DNA from: Idiomarina sp.
Lineage (GTDB): Bacteria > Pseudomonadota > Gammaproteobacteria > Enterobacterales > Alteromonadaceae
Length of the DNA: 64,000 bases
Reading direction: 5' to 3'
NCBI GenBank assembly: GCA_020831965.1
Contig: JAFIFP010000006.1
Coordinates: forward strand, 1 to 64,000
Of the stretch, positions 1-9,419 are shown piece by piece. Every line of letters begins with the position of its first letter. The first letter of the stretch is position 1. The notes beneath the pieces were generated by a model. That model made no database searches. It saw only the letters and a program-made list of their open reading frames with translations, and was not told the DNA's origin. The translations under genes were made by a program, and so were the position numbers.

Positions 1-453
<453 letters not shown>

Positions 454-562
454 ACAACACCGAAGGGGTGTTGATGGCATGAATGAGTGCGCATCAAAGA
501 GAGTGTGAGTGAAACTGGCTCGAACTTCGATTTATCAGCTTTGTTCCAAATTTTACAGAATT
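454..562 (+). other. 23S-5S transcribed spacer
   Basis: This 109-nt spacer sits between the 23S tail and 5S and contains no tRNA. A short inverted repeat (CAAATT / AATTTG, about 547-563) lies just before the 5S start and may help 5S precursor processing, which is inference. Short open frames across 5S and the spacer are not genes. Confidence 0.75.
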
Positions 563-682
563 TGTCTGGCGGCCATAGCGACGTGGAACCACCTGAATCC
601 TTTCCGAACTCAGAAGTGAAACATGTCAGCGCCGATGGTAGTGTGGGGTCTCCCCATGTGAGAGTAGGACACCGCCAGGCAT
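563..682 (+). rRNA. rrf: 5S ribosomal RNA
   Basis: A 120-nt segment aligns end to end with gammaproteobacterial 5S. It starts TGTCTGGCGGCCATAGCG, has the central CCGAACTCAGAAGTGAAAC block (about 604-622) and ends GCCAGGCAT, so the terminal helix pairs. It is followed at once by a terminator, so this 5S is the last gene of the operon. Confidence 0.97.
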
Positions 683-693
683 CCAAATAAAAC

Positions 694-725
694 AGCCCTC
701 CGCTAACGCGGGGGGCTTTTTTATT
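694..725 (+). terminator. Rho-independent terminator of the rRNA operon
   Basis: A 10-bp stem (694-703 with 708-717, one G-T pair) closes a TAAC loop and is followed by a T-rich run (717-725). It lies 12 nt after the 5S end. Confidence 0.93.
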
Positions 726-750
726 TGCCGTGTGGAGTTTTTACCGAACA

Positions 751-918
751 GGGGAGCCCCCCATGTGGAGTAGGGTGAGCACCGCCCGGAAGTTGCACTG
801 CAACTTCAGGTGCGAACGTGAGACCTTGGATGGCCGAACCGGACCATGCCCCATGGATGGGTAAGTGCGCGATGGTGGTCCAGGCATCCAAATATGCATA
901 TGTGGGCGGTGTCCTACC
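751..918 (+). repeat. Fragments resembling the 5S rRNA 3' end
   Basis: Three pieces echo the last 36 nt of the upstream 5S. Positions 751-790 resemble 647-682 with small insertions. Positions 880-893 repeat CCAGGCATCCAAAT exactly from the 5S 3' end and flank. Positions 904-918 are the reverse complement of the 5S segment GTAGGACACCGCC. A perfect palindrome with 7-bp arms lies at 791-805. They could be debris of a duplicated 5S or of recombination between rRNA operons. No gene was recognised here. Confidence 0.6.
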
Positions 919-927
919 ATGTTCCAC

Positions 928-1166
928 GGTAGGGCATGCACGGCATGCCGCCGCGCGATGTTGGATTCGGGTTAAGCGGTGTGCGATGCAGTGCATCGCC
1001 TACGCCAAAGGCGAAAGTTTCGGGTAGGGCATGCACGGCATGCCGCCGCGCGATGCTGGATGCGGGTTAAGCGGTGTGCGATGCAGTGCATCGCCTACGC
1101 CAAAGGTGAAAGTTTCGGGTAGGGCATGCATGGCATGCCGCCGCGCGATGTTGGATGCGGGCTGAG
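928..1166 (+). repeat. 95-bp palindromic tandem repeat, about 2.5 copies
   Basis: Copies begin at 928, 1023 and 1118, exactly 95 bp apart; the third stops near 1166. Each unit holds two inverted repeats: GGCATGC/GCATGCC around a 3-nt loop, and GCGATGCA/TGCATCGC around one G. The copies differ at only a few bases. The first 37 nt recur exactly at 50255-50291, so this is a dispersed, REP/BIME-like family. It lies 16 bp from the 3' end of the GPP34 gene and fills the region without protein genes. Confidence 0.88.
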
Positions 1167-1181
1167 CTATCCCCCCTGTGC

Positions 1182-1859
1182 CTACGACGATGTGGCGACG
1201 GTTATTGCTGGCATCATGACGGCGACCATCATGGCTGCTTCGCAGGCGGCGATGAGCTCTTTTGTCGTTTTGCCAATGACGTCGCCCTGCGTGATTTGCT
1301 CAATCCGTTTCTTGTGTTCTTTCAGTTCTTGGCGTGAGAATACCTGGCCGAGCAAACGGGCTCCTTGCATGAGTGATACTAATACTGCTGTCCTCGGTGA
1401 GACCTCCGCTTCATGTGAAAGCACGGCCTGTCGCAACCGCTCGCGAAGTTCAGACTCGGGGACTGGGTTGATCTCGGGATAAATCCGCCGCGTGAATAGA
1501 AACAAGATGGTTTCTTTTTCGCCGGAAACAATCTGATGTTTCACGAGCTGTTCCGCCACCTTATGGGGCAGGTCTTTAATGCTCGAGAACTTATAAACCC
1601 AACTTTGCAGCGATCGTCTTCGCTTCGCTTGCTGCAGCAGCATCAGCGCTTCGTTAATAATAGGGTCGTCACTTAAACTGTTGCGCTCAAGATTGATTAA
1701 CTTGCGGCGACTGTCGTCTATAGAAATTCTTTCTTCGAGTAACAGTTCGGCGATAATCGCGGCAGACACCGCATAGTTTACGTACCCCGCTTGCATGGTC
1801 CCACGCTCTTCGCACAAAGCTAGAAGCATTAATTCTTCGTATAATCTTAATGAGTTCAC
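1182..1859 (-). CDS. GPP34 (GOLPH3/Vps74) family protein
   Basis: This 225-residue protein begins MNSLRLYEELMLLALCEERG, the pattern of the GPP34 family (eukaryotic GOLPH3/Vps74 and bacterial relatives): an acidic, leucine-rich first helix followed by a region on accumulating versus spared substrates (AVSAAIIAELLLEERI, about 30-45). There is no signal peptide. The C-terminus (about 195-225) is Ala/Met-rich and could touch membrane. Eukaryotic members bind phosphatidylinositol 4-phosphate and Golgi enzymes; the bacterial role is unknown. The gene stands alone, divergent from acyP, with a palindromic repeat just downstream. The family call rests on pattern recognition and is fairly firm; function is not assigned. 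Confidence 0.75.
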   Translation of the reverse strand: MNSLRLYEELMLLALCEERGTMQAGYVNYAVSAAIIAELLLEERISIDDSRRKLINLERNSLSDDPIINEALMLLQQAKRRRSLQSWVYKFSSIKDLPHKVAEQLVKHQIVSGEKETILFLFTRRIYPEINPVPESELRERLRQAVLSHEAEVSPRTAVLVSLMQGARLLGQVFSRQELKEHKKRIEQITQGDVIGKTTKELIAACEAAMMVAVMMPAITVATSS

Positions 1860-1967
1860 AATAAACTCCTTGTTTTAGCGTTGTCTTAGCATAAGGTGAT
1901 CACCCACTTCGATGCGTGCGTAAAATGTAAGACTTTATGTCTGTCCAAAGGTCACTCAGGAGGATCT

Positions 1968-2249
1968 ATGGCCGATAATTACTGGCGTATCCTAGTCTCA
2001 GGGCGCGTGCAAGGGGTCTCGTTTCGAGCTTACACCCAACGCGAAGCGATCTCTTTGGGCCTTTCGGGGTTTGTGCGTAACCTTAGCGATGGACGGGTAG
2101 AAATCATTGCGACTGGCTCAGAAGCTCAACTTGAATCACTGCGCGCTTGGTGCGTGACGGGCTCACCTGCAGCAAAGGTTGAAGACGTCTTTGTGGAACC
2201 TGTGCCCCCGCTCCCTTTGCCTAATGATTTTGTTGTGCGCTATGAATAG
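1968..2249 (+). CDS. acyP: Acylphosphatase
   Basis: This 93-residue protein would hydrolyse the carboxyl-phosphate bond of acyl phosphates in the cytoplasm. Both family signatures are present: GRVQGVSFR with the phosphate-binding Arg (about residue 20) and [10 protein letters not shown] with the catalytic Asn (about 38). Length is normal. The ATG at 1968 was chosen because it has a strong AGGAGG-type site at 1958-1963 and because the longer in-frame extension adds residues that do not belong to the family. The stop overlaps the start of the next gene, so the two are probably translated together. Confidence 0.9.
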   Translation: MADNYWRILVSGRVQGVSFRAYTQREAISLGLSGFVRNLSDGRVEIIATGSEAQLESLRAWCVTGSPAAKVEDVFVEPVPPLPLPNDFVVRYE

Positions 2250-2838
2250 CGAAGGCTTGGATCTCCGTTTACCTAAGGAAGACTTTCAGTATATTGGAAA
2301 GTGGCTGACTTCTGAGCGCGCGAATGTACTGCAGAAGGCTCTGGCCACTGAGCTTAATTGGCAGCAGGGCGATGTCTTCATCTTCGGTAAGTGGCAAAAG
2401 ATTCCGCGCCTGCAGGCATTTCACGGCGATTATGGATTGGGATATACCTATTCTGGCAAGACACTTTTTCCCGAGCCTTGGACGCCTTCGCTACTTCAGA
2501 TTAAGGCAGAGCTTAATCAGCTTGGTTTCTTTCCTAATGTGGTTTTGGCCAATTTGTACCGAGATGGTGAAGATAAGATGGGCTGGCATAGAGACAATGA
2601 GCCGGAACTCGGTGATCAGCCACAAATTCTGAGCTTATCCCTGGGCGCAGCGCGCGACTTTCAGCTGCGACATAGAGAAACAAGAACACGAGTCGACCTA
2701 AGGCTCGATCATGGTAGCTTGCTTGTTATGCAGGGTAACTCCCAACAGGAGTGGGAGCACCAACTGCCGCCGCGGAAGCGATGCAAAGAACCGCGGCTTA
2801 ATCTCACGTTCCGTACTATCATTCCCGCTTCGCTATAG
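2242..2838 (+). CDS. AlkB-type 2-oxoglutarate/Fe(II) dioxygenase
   Basis: This 198-residue protein resembles the compact ALKBH2/3-like branch, which oxidatively removes alkyl groups from DNA bases. The iron ligands are visible as WHRDNE (H-x-D) and the distal His in EWEHQLP; the 2-oxoglutarate-binding Arg sits in RLNLTFR near the C-terminus. The core [17 protein letters not shown] is typical. The ATG at 2242 overlaps the acyP stop by 8 nt; an upstream in-frame start at 2179 would lie deep inside acyP and is unlikely. No Ada or LexA site was recognised, so damage induction is not shown. Confidence 0.88.
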   Translation: MNSEGLDLRLPKEDFQYIGKWLTSERANVLQKALATELNWQQGDVFIFGKWQKIPRLQAFHGDYGLGYTYSGKTLFPEPWTPSLLQIKAELNQLGFFPNVVLANLYRDGEDKMGWHRDNEPELGDQPQILSLSLGAARDFQLRHRETRTRVDLRLDHGSLLVMQGNSQQEWEHQLPPRKRCKEPRLNLTFRTIIPASL

Positions 2839-2869
2839 ATAAAAAGTAGCTATAGGCGCTGAACACGCA

Positions 2870-3055
2870 TTAACGTACTTCAAGACGAATTTTCTGTTCC
2901 CCTTGCATCCGCACACCACGGATCTGGATTTTATTTGGTATCACTAGGTAGTCTCCCGCACCTACAGTTTCTCCCTCAATGGTTATCCTATTGGTGAAAA
3001 TAGAAAAGCTCGATCCAGGATTTTCTTCAGCAAAACCCAATGAACTTAGCAGCAA
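2870..3055 (-). pseudogene. Possible remnant of a small exported protein
   Basis: A 61-codon frame opens with TTG and has no ATG. The translation has a short hydrophobic stretch ending in GFAEE, like the second half of a signal peptide with its cleavage site, then a beta-rich basic segment (FTNRITIEGETV). A stop codon four codons upstream of the TTG removes any longer N-terminus, and no convincing ribosome site is visible. It could be a decayed gene or chance. I do not recognise the family. Confidence 0.25.
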
Positions 3056-3104
3056 CCTTAAGTTTGTTTACAAACAAACAACAATACTTTTATTTTGAAG
3101 CTGT

Positions 3105-3437
3105 TATACTTCGACTCGCTCAGGGAACTGGGCGGAAATGAATGACAGTGGTCCCCTATCTTGCAGGCATTTAGCCTGACAACTTTAAAAGCCACTCGCG
3201 CGACTTAATGTTGCGAAACGAGTGAGCTCAATTGAGAACAGGGTTCAAGGGGCAGTTGTCTAGCGCGTTCTTCAGTTCGATTTTAGTTAGCTCAGAGAGC
3301 TAGCAGACGAGTGAAGACGCCGGTGCCCAGCCTTGGTTCTTGAATCGTCTATGCCACCTTCTGGCGAACGGTCGTTTTACCGAGTCTGATAAATAATCTA
3401 ACCGTCTAATCGACGGCCGTTTGATAGTGGGACAAAT
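3105..3437 (+). promoter_or_regulatory. Promoter and long structured leader of deaD
   Basis: An extended -10 (TGT then TATACT at 3105-3110) is the best promoter candidate; no good -35 is seen. That would leave a leader of about 320 nt without a protein gene. It contains a 12-bp two-part stem at 3193-3224 with an AAA bulge, a 7-bp stem at 3286-3304 and a 5-bp stem at 3402-3416 close to the start codon. The site before the ATG (GTGGGAC) is weak. E. coli deaD and other cold-shock genes also have long leaders; regulation here is inferred from that similarity. Confidence 0.55.
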
Positions 3438-5165
3438 ATGTCTGAATTTAATACTTTTTCTGCTTTGGAATTACCAGAGCCAATTCTCCGTGCCATCACT
3501 GAATTAGGTTACGAGAAACCAACACCGATCCAGCAGCAATCTATTCCAGCGTTGCTCGATCACCAAAACGTGTTAGGTGAAGCGCAAACAGGTACGGGTA
3601 AAACCGCCGCGTTTGGCTTACCTGCATTAGCAAATATTGACACTAAGATGCGCGCAGCGCAGTTGTTAGTTGTCGCCCCTACTCGTGAGCTCGCACTTCA
3701 AGTTGCTGAGTCTATCGAAGGTATGGGCAAGTATATGAAGGGTCTGAACGTAGCGACTGTCTACGGTGGCTCTGCCTATGGTCCACAGATTAAACTGCTG
3801 AAAGGTGGCGCCCAAGTTGTTGTGGGTACTCCTGGCCGTTTGATGGATCATTTGCGTAAAGGTACGCTTGAACTTAATAACCTGAAAGTTGCGGTCCTTG
3901 ACGAAGCGGACGAGATGCTCAACATGGGCTTCTTGGAAGATATCGAGTGGATCATGCAGCAGGTTCCTGAAACAGCACAGCGTTGCTTGTTCTCGGCCAC
4001 CATGCCACCGCAAATTCGTAAAATTGCGAACACGTTCCTGAGCAACCCGGTGCATGTGAAGATTGAGTCTACTCAAGCAAACAAAGCCAACATTACTCAG
4101 AAAGCGTGGAAAGTCCAAGGACTTACAAAAGACGCAGGGCTCGAGCGTATTCTTGAGATTTGTGACTATGACCTCGCGTTGATCTTCGTGCGTACCCGTC
4201 AGGATACCCTGACCTTGTCGAGCTTCTTGCGTGATCGTGGCTTCGCTGCGGCGGGCTTGAACGGTGACATGAACCAAGAGCAACGTGAAGCGACGGTCAG
4301 TGAATTGAAGAAAGGCAAAATCCGTATCCTTGTTGCAACTGACGTTGTGGCTCGTGGTTTGGATGTTCCTGGCGTGACTCACGTTATCAATTATGACTTG
4401 CCGCAAGATGCTGAATCTTATGTTCACCGCATTGGCCGGACTGGTCGCGCGGGTCGTTCAGGCGAATCGATTTCGTTTGTGCGTCCACGGGAAATGCACA
4501 TGTTGAAGCGCTATGAGCGTTCGACCAATGGCACCATTGAAATGATGGAAGTTCCACGTGGACGTGAACTGACTAAGCACCGTATCGAACAGTGCCAAAA
4601 GTCATTGCTGAGCGTGATGGAATCACAAGATATGCCAACAATGGCGTCATTATTGACCCAGTTGGTTGAAGGTTCTGAGCGTACTGTTGAAGAAATCGCT
4701 GCAGCCTTGTTGTTCGAGTTCCAGAAACAGCGCCCGTTGATTGTGAAGGAAGAAGCGGCACCACGTCGTGAGCGTACTGAACGCCATGAGCGCAGTGACC
4801 GTCCAGACCGCAATGCACGCGACCGTAATAGCGGTAAACGCGAGCGTTTCGAGCGTAAACCAGCGGACGTGAAAGGCCGTGATGTGAAGCGTAAGCCACG
4901 TCGTGCGGTAAACGTTGAGTTTGAAACTTACCGTGCAAACGTAGGTAAAGAACACGGCGCGCGCCCAGGTGACTTGGTTGGTGCTATTGCTAACGAAGGT
5001 AACTTAGACAGCAAGTTTATCGGCGAAATCACGTTGTTTGATAAGCACTCGACCATTCAATTGCCAAAAGGCATGCCGGTTGAAGTAATGCGTAAACTTC
5101 AGCGTGCACGTGTTCGTCAACAACCGATGGGCTTAAGCCTCGTTTCTGCTAAGATGGACTCCTGA
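3438..5165 (+). CDS. deaD: ATP-dependent RNA helicase DeaD (CsdA)
   Basis: This 575-residue DEAD-box helicase would unwind structured RNA in ribosome assembly and mRNA decay, especially in the cold. All motifs are present: Q motif, Walker A AQTGTGKT (49-56), PTRELALQ, TPGR, DEAD (155-158), SAT, ARGLDVP and HRIGRTGRAGR. A basic, Arg-rich linker (about 430-480) leads to a DbpA-like RNA-binding fold ending near MGLSLV, which separates DeaD from RhlE or SrmB types. It is slightly shorter than E. coli DeaD. sodC follows after 19 nt. Confidence 0.96.
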   Translation: MSEFNTFSALELPEPILRAITELGYEKPTPIQQQSIPALLDHQNVLGEAQTGTGKTAAFGLPALANIDTKMRAAQLLVVAPTRELALQVAESIEGMGKYMKGLNVATVYGGSAYGPQIKLLKGGAQVVVGTPGRLMDHLRKGTLELNNLKVAVLDEADEMLNMGFLEDIEWIMQQVPETAQRCLFSATMPPQIRKIANTFLSNPVHVKIESTQANKANITQKAWKVQGLTKDAGLERILEICDYDLALIFVRTRQDTLTLSSFLRDRGFAAAGLNGDMNQEQREATVSELKKGKIRILVATDVVARGLDVPGVTHVINYDLPQDAESYVHRIGRTGRAGRSGESISFVRPREMHMLKRYERSTNGTIEMMEVPRGRELTKHRIEQCQKSLLSVMESQDMPTMASLLTQLVEGSERTVEEIAAALLFEFQKQRPLIVKEEAAPRRERTERHERSDRPDRNARDRNSGKRERFERKPADVKGRDVKRKPRRAVNVEFETYRANVGKEHGARPGDLVGAIANEGNLDSKFIGEITLFDKHSTIQLPKGMPVEVMRKLQRARVRQQPMGLSLVSAKMDS

Positions 5166-5184
5166 TTTTTCAGGAGGACGTCTC

Positions 5185-5760
5185 ATGCAACGCAAACTAC
5201 TGTTAGGTACGACACTGACACTCGCCGCAGCTCTGACGGGCTGCGGTGATTCTTACGATGCATCTACGCATCATGCTGCTCCCGCTCCAACACAACTTGT
5301 TGCGATGCTTCATCCGACGGATGGCAACGATGGCAAGAGTGGCTATGTGATTTTCCGCCAAGAAGATAATGGCGTATTTCTATCCGCCCATGTGGAAGGT
5401 CTTCCGAGTAATAGCACCCATGGTTTCCATATTCATGAATATGGCGATTGTTCAGCACCTGATGCAACCTCAGCAGGGGGGCATTTTAATCCGACTGGAG
5501 CGCCTCACGGTGGCCCCGATTCGGGCGAACGTCATGTAGGTGACTTAGGTAATCTGACATCTGATAACAATGGTATGGCGCACTTGGAAATGACGGATCA
5601 TAAACTCAGTATGACCGGTGCTCACTCCATTTTAGGGCGTGGTGTCATTGTGCATGCGCAACCTGATGATTTAGTGTCACAGCCTGTCGGTGAAGCTGGC
5701 GCGCGCATTTTGTGTGGTGTCGTTGGTATCGCGCAAGGCGGCGTAAATAGCAGTCACTAA
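5185..5760 (+). CDS. sodC: Cu/Zn superoxide dismutase, lipoprotein
   Basis: This 191-residue enzyme would convert superoxide to peroxide and oxygen in the envelope. The N-terminus is a lipoprotein signal with lipobox LTGC, so Cys20 would be lipidated. Metal ligands are visible in HGFHIHEYGDCS, GGHFNPTGAPHGG, RHVGDLGNL and VHAQPDD; the disulphide cysteines are in YGDCS and ILCGVVG. A good AGGAGG-type site (5172-5177) precedes the ATG. The stop overlaps the tamB stop on the other strand by a few bases, and no terminator lies between them. Confidence 0.95.
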   Translation: MQRKLLLGTTLTLAAALTGCGDSYDASTHHAAPAPTQLVAMLHPTDGNDGKSGYVIFRQEDNGVFLSAHVEGLPSNSTHGFHIHEYGDCSAPDATSAGGHFNPTGAPHGGPDSGERHVGDLGNLTSDNNGMAHLEMTDHKLSMTGAHSILGRGVIVHAQPDDLVSQPVGEAGARILCGVVGIAQGGVNSSH

Positions 5761-8700
5761 TCTCGTTCGATGGTATAGAACAGATCGGCACCCGCACCTT
5801 GGTTGCCGGTCTGTGTTTCGAAGCTTAAAAAATCTGTCAAACGGTAACGAATAAAGAAGGTATTCACCGGCTCAATCAGTCCTACGCCATATTTCACGTA
5901 CAAGCGTGATGACAGGTGCTTACCAATATAAAGCGCCGTACTTTCCAATGTATCACCACCATCTAGCATGATTTCATCGACCCCTAAGCGGTCACTTAAG
6001 CGTTGCCCCAAGATATTTCCGCCCTGCATACCGAGCAACAAACTGGCTCTGAGCAACATATTCTCTTCTTCGGTGTTTTCTTGACCGAAGCCGCGTCCGA
6101 GCACTAGATAGGACAGAATCTCTGCGTCTTGCATGGTAGGTGTTGAGAATAGAGCTAGGTTTGGCTCCTGCAAAGTTCCGCCAATTCGTGCGCCAACAGT
6201 GACCATTTCCATGTCGATGTTGCGAGTGACGCGCAAGTCTAGGCCGGGGTTGTCAATTGGCCCTCCAGTAAAGACCAATGTGCCCCGGTCAATATCCAAT
6301 GCTTGACCGTAAATCTCATAACGACCAGCCACAACATTAATATTTCCGACACCTGTGGTGTCCTGTCCGGGGGTTTCGATTACGCGTAATCGTCCGGTCA
6401 GACGTCCGTCAAAGCCGAAAGCCGACACTTGGAAGTTGTCCCCCAAGTTTACTTGCACATCAATATCGTAAGGGTTTGAACGACTCTGCTCCCACACGGT
6501 TTCATCGCCACGCACGACAATAGTATCGTTTGAGCTTAACTCGATGGTCTCGAAGTCTGGGGGTGACACCAAAGCACGGGGAATAGTGACCTCGCCGCGC
6601 ACACGGAGGAGTTCAGGACTCATATCGATGGTTAAGTTTGGGCTGATCGCGAGCTGAATCTCACGGGTCTGCATAGCGGTGAAGTTTTGTCCTTGGAAAC
6701 GAACTTGCGCCGTATGGGTATCGAGTTGATAGGTACCCTCTAAATTCATGGCGCCTTCGCCTGACTCCACATTGCCGCTCAGCAGGAAGGGGCCTCCCAC
6801 TTGGTCTGGAGACGATAAAGTCACAGCGAGATTGCGTAATTGAATACCTGCAGCGGGTACTTCGGCACCCGCACCCTCCAATTCAATCGAGCCGGCGATC
6901 TCGGGTCGCGCTAGGGAGCCAAGCGCGGTAATACGGCCACTCAATGAGCCTTCAATATTCTGAAGTTCAGGGGTAAATAAACTGATGACGGTTAAATCAG
7001 TAAAATCGAGTGCGAGCTCGGCAGTCAGTTCTGGTGCATCGAATGGCTGAGTGATCGCGGCGACGCCCTGAATATCGCCGCCAACAGTTTCAGTTTGAAT
7101 GCGAACTCGTGCATCCAGTTGTTCACTGTTTCCGCGGAATTCGAGGATATCGCCTTCGGTTAACCACAGTTCCACGTCTTGCTCTGGCAAACTAAAGCGT
7201 GTTTCGTAAAGATGAACACGCCCGTCATAGTTTCGTTCATCGCCGCGTTGAATGTACTCCAAGTTCAGATCCACTGAGCCATAGACCTGTACTTGCTCTG
7301 GTAGCCAGGGTCTTAGTAAATCAAACGAAAGCTGGTCAGCATTAACGCGTACAGTGATCTCATCGAGGTCGGGGCGCCACAGTACTTCACTACAGAAACG
7401 CGCATCACGCGTGCTAACGACCAGACAGAAAGGTGCGATACGCAGTTCATTCTCCGCGGCATGTACGTCAATGGGTGATTCGAGGAACCAACGACCCAAG
7501 CCCTCATAACTCGCTTCGAACTGCTGAATTTGACCTTCCCAAGCGCCATCGCTCCAGTGACCACGCAGGTGATTCTCAACGTCGAGAGTCTCACCGGAGA
7601 TAGATAGACGAACTTCATGGTGCGCGTTTTGCGAGAGCCTAAGGTCGAGATCAAGTGGCTCGAGTTCCTCGTTGATAAATATTTGAGTGAGTCGCAGGAA
7701 TCCCGTCGGCAACTGGTTTAGCTGAGTATCAATCTCCAATTCTGTATCTAAGGTCGCAACACGATACTCCTGCCAGCGAATATCAGCCCCTTGGGCTTTT
7801 AGTTGGATCTGCGGCCGGCTTTGCGAGCCACGTAGATGAAGTTCGGCGTTCAATGTGCCTGCAGCATCCGGATGCAGTGCGTTGAGTTCGGGGGCGCTAA
7901 TTTGAGCTTGTACGTCGAGCGAATCAGCCCCAAGAGTGCCTCGGGCACTCACACGACTGGTGCCGGATTCAAGATTAAACTGGTTGATTGCAAGCGACTC
8001 ATTTTGTAAGTGAAGATCACCAGAAGCGCTCAGTGGATAGCCAAGTAAATCGCCGGTAAGGCGCTCGAGAATGACTCTAACGTCTGGGTTTTCTCCCCAT
8101 TCACCACGACTACTTAGTTTGCCATTCAGTTGGCTCGGGTACTCCGGCAAAAAGCGCGTGGAGTCTAGGTTTTCGAGAAGCGCTTCAATGTCCCATCGCG
8201 GCGTATCTTGCCAATCTGCGTTGCCCGTGATTTGAATACTGCCCTCATCAGCGTTCAAACGGATATCTAGGTTCTGTACTGAAGTGAAGTTCCCTTCATA
8301 TAGCAGATCGAGAGTCAGCTCGGGATAATCAGCCAACTCAAATATTCCGTCCATGCGGACGTTCAGCTCATCTGGACGAATATCGCCAGTCCCCGTAACG
8401 CGAGTAAATAGGCCATATTCACTGGCCCGAATAGAAAATTCGGAAAGCTGTGCCCGCTGCTCTGAAAAGCGCCCTCGGGCCTCTAGGGTAATCAGGCCAT
8501 GATCATGGCTAAGCGCTGTTACCATGAGCAGTCCCTCTGCATGATCAAGCCCACCTTCCCCTTGGAACTGGAGGACAAATTCACTGACCTGCTGCTCGAC
8601 TTCTGGGTGTGCGATGCCGTCGACCTGAAGGTCCATGCTCCATGCTAGATCGCCTGTGAGCAGAGACTGAGCAGAGCCTTGCAGCAGTGCATTAACACCA

Positions 8701-9419
8701 CCGTGAGCCTCTTGCCGAAAGCGCAGTGACTCCCCGATGTTGCCGTGGAATTCGCCGGTTAATGTGACCTCGCCAAGCTCATCAATCGGTAGCCGCACAA
8801 GTGAATTGAGTGCCACTTCGTAATGGTCATAGGTGGTAAGTTCGCCGTGAAGTTGCAGATGCAGTTCAGGTGTTGTGGCACTTAAGGCACCAATACGCAG
8901 ATGCCCTTCGTGATAGCGACCACGAAACTGCATTCGTTGCAGACTCACCAACGGCTCTTGCGAGGCATCCTGGACTGTCGCAGAGTAGACAATCAATTGA
9001 TCAACACGAATGTCCCAAGGCAAGGCGATATCGGGCAGTTCAATTGGGAACAAGGGCGTTTCCGACGGCTCTGATTCGGGTAGGGTCAGCGTGACTGTGT
9101 CGAGTCGTAAGGCTCGAATATGCGCATGCTGGCGCAGTAACTGCCATGGCCGCCAGCGGAATTCAACGAGCTCGATTTCAAGGACTACCCCTTCGTCATT
9201 TGCATATCGAACATCACGTAAAGAAAAATCACGTAGCAAAATGCCGTCGACCTGGTCGACACTTAATTCACCGGGTGCGAATCGCTCGGCAAGGCTCACC
9301 GTCATCCGAGAACCTGATTCCGTGCTCAACGCCACCACCACGAGGGTGACCAACGTCAGTGCTAAGGCAATGACGGCATAGAGAAGCTTGGGCAGGAGAT
9401 CGAGAATGCGTCCGATCAT
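5757..9419 (-). CDS. tamB: Translocation and assembly module subunit TamB
   Basis: This 1220-residue AsmA-like protein has an N-terminal membrane anchor (LLPKLLYAVIALALTLVTLV), a very long beta-repeat region that would span the periplasm, and the conserved TamB C-terminal domain (about 880-1220, including EILSYLVLGRG and the ending DLFYTIERD). With TamA it assists outer-membrane protein insertion and bridge-like lipid transport. The ATG at 9419 overlaps the tamA stop as ATGA; the longer frame to 9518 would add 33 residues lying inside tamA and lacks the usual start. Length is close to E. coli TamB. Confidence 0.93.
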   Translation of the reverse strand: MIGRILDLLPKLLYAVIALALTLVTLVVVALSTESGSRMTVSLAERFAPGELSVDQVDGILLRDFSLRDVRYANDEGVVLEIELVEFRWRPWQLLRQHAHIRALRLDTVTLTLPESEPSETPLFPIELPDIALPWDIRVDQLIVYSATVQDASQEPLVSLQRMQFRGRYHEGHLRIGALSATTPELHLQLHGELTTYDHYEVALNSLVRLPIDELGEVTLTGEFHGNIGESLRFRQEAHGGVNALLQGSAQSLLTGDLAWSMDLQVDGIAHPEVEQQVSEFVLQFQGEGGLDHAEGLLMVTALSHDHGLITLEARGRFSEQRAQLSEFSIRASEYGLFTRVTGTGDIRPDELNVRMDGIFELADYPELTLDLLYEGNFTSVQNLDIRLNADEGSIQITGNADWQDTPRWDIEALLENLDSTRFLPEYPSQLNGKLSSRGEWGENPDVRVILERLTGDLLGYPLSASGDLHLQNESLAINQFNLESGTSRVSARGTLGADSLDVQAQISAPELNALHPDAAGTLNAELHLRGSQSRPQIQLKAQGADIRWQEYRVATLDTELEIDTQLNQLPTGFLRLTQIFINEELEPLDLDLRLSQNAHHEVRLSISGETLDVENHLRGHWSDGAWEGQIQQFEASYEGLGRWFLESPIDVHAAENELRIAPFCLVVSTRDARFCSEVLWRPDLDEITVRVNADQLSFDLLRPWLPEQVQVYGSVDLNLEYIQRGDERNYDGRVHLYETRFSLPEQDVELWLTEGDILEFRGNSEQLDARVRIQTETVGGDIQGVAAITQPFDAPELTAELALDFTDLTVISLFTPELQNIEGSLSGRITALGSLARPEIAGSIELEGAGAEVPAAGIQLRNLAVTLSSPDQVGGPFLLSGNVESGEGAMNLEGTYQLDTHTAQVRFQGQNFTAMQTREIQLAISPNLTIDMSPELLRVRGEVTIPRALVSPPDFETIELSSNDTIVVRGDETVWEQSRSNPYDIDVQVNLGDNFQVSAFGFDGRLTGRLRVIETPGQDTTGVGNINVVAGRYEIYGQALDIDRGTLVFTGGPIDNPGLDLRVTRNIDMEMVTVGARIGGTLQEPNLALFSTPTMQDAEILSYLVLGRGFGQENTEEENMLLRASLLLGMQGGNILGQRLSDRLGVDEIMLDGGDTLESTALYIGKHLSSRLYVKYGVGLIEPVNTFFIRYRLTDFLSFETQTGNQGAGADLFYTIERD

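Noticed and set aside
454-562. tRNA in the 23S-5S spacer
   Set aside because: No cloverleaf, T-loop GTTC or CCA end was found.
818-1027. Small plus-strand frame in the 5S-fragment region
   Set aside because: The peptide follows the palindromic repeat DNA, has no ribosome site and resembles no protein.
928-1166. CRISPR-like spaced repeats
   Set aside because: The whole 95-bp unit repeats, including the part between palindromes; there are no unique spacers and no cas genes.
1126-1482. Plus-strand open frame across the GPP34 gene
   Set aside because: It is antisense to a recognisable protein and begins inside the palindromic repeat.
3666-4427. 253-codon minus-strand frame inside deaD
   Set aside because: It is antisense to conserved helicase motifs, with no ribosome site or family features.
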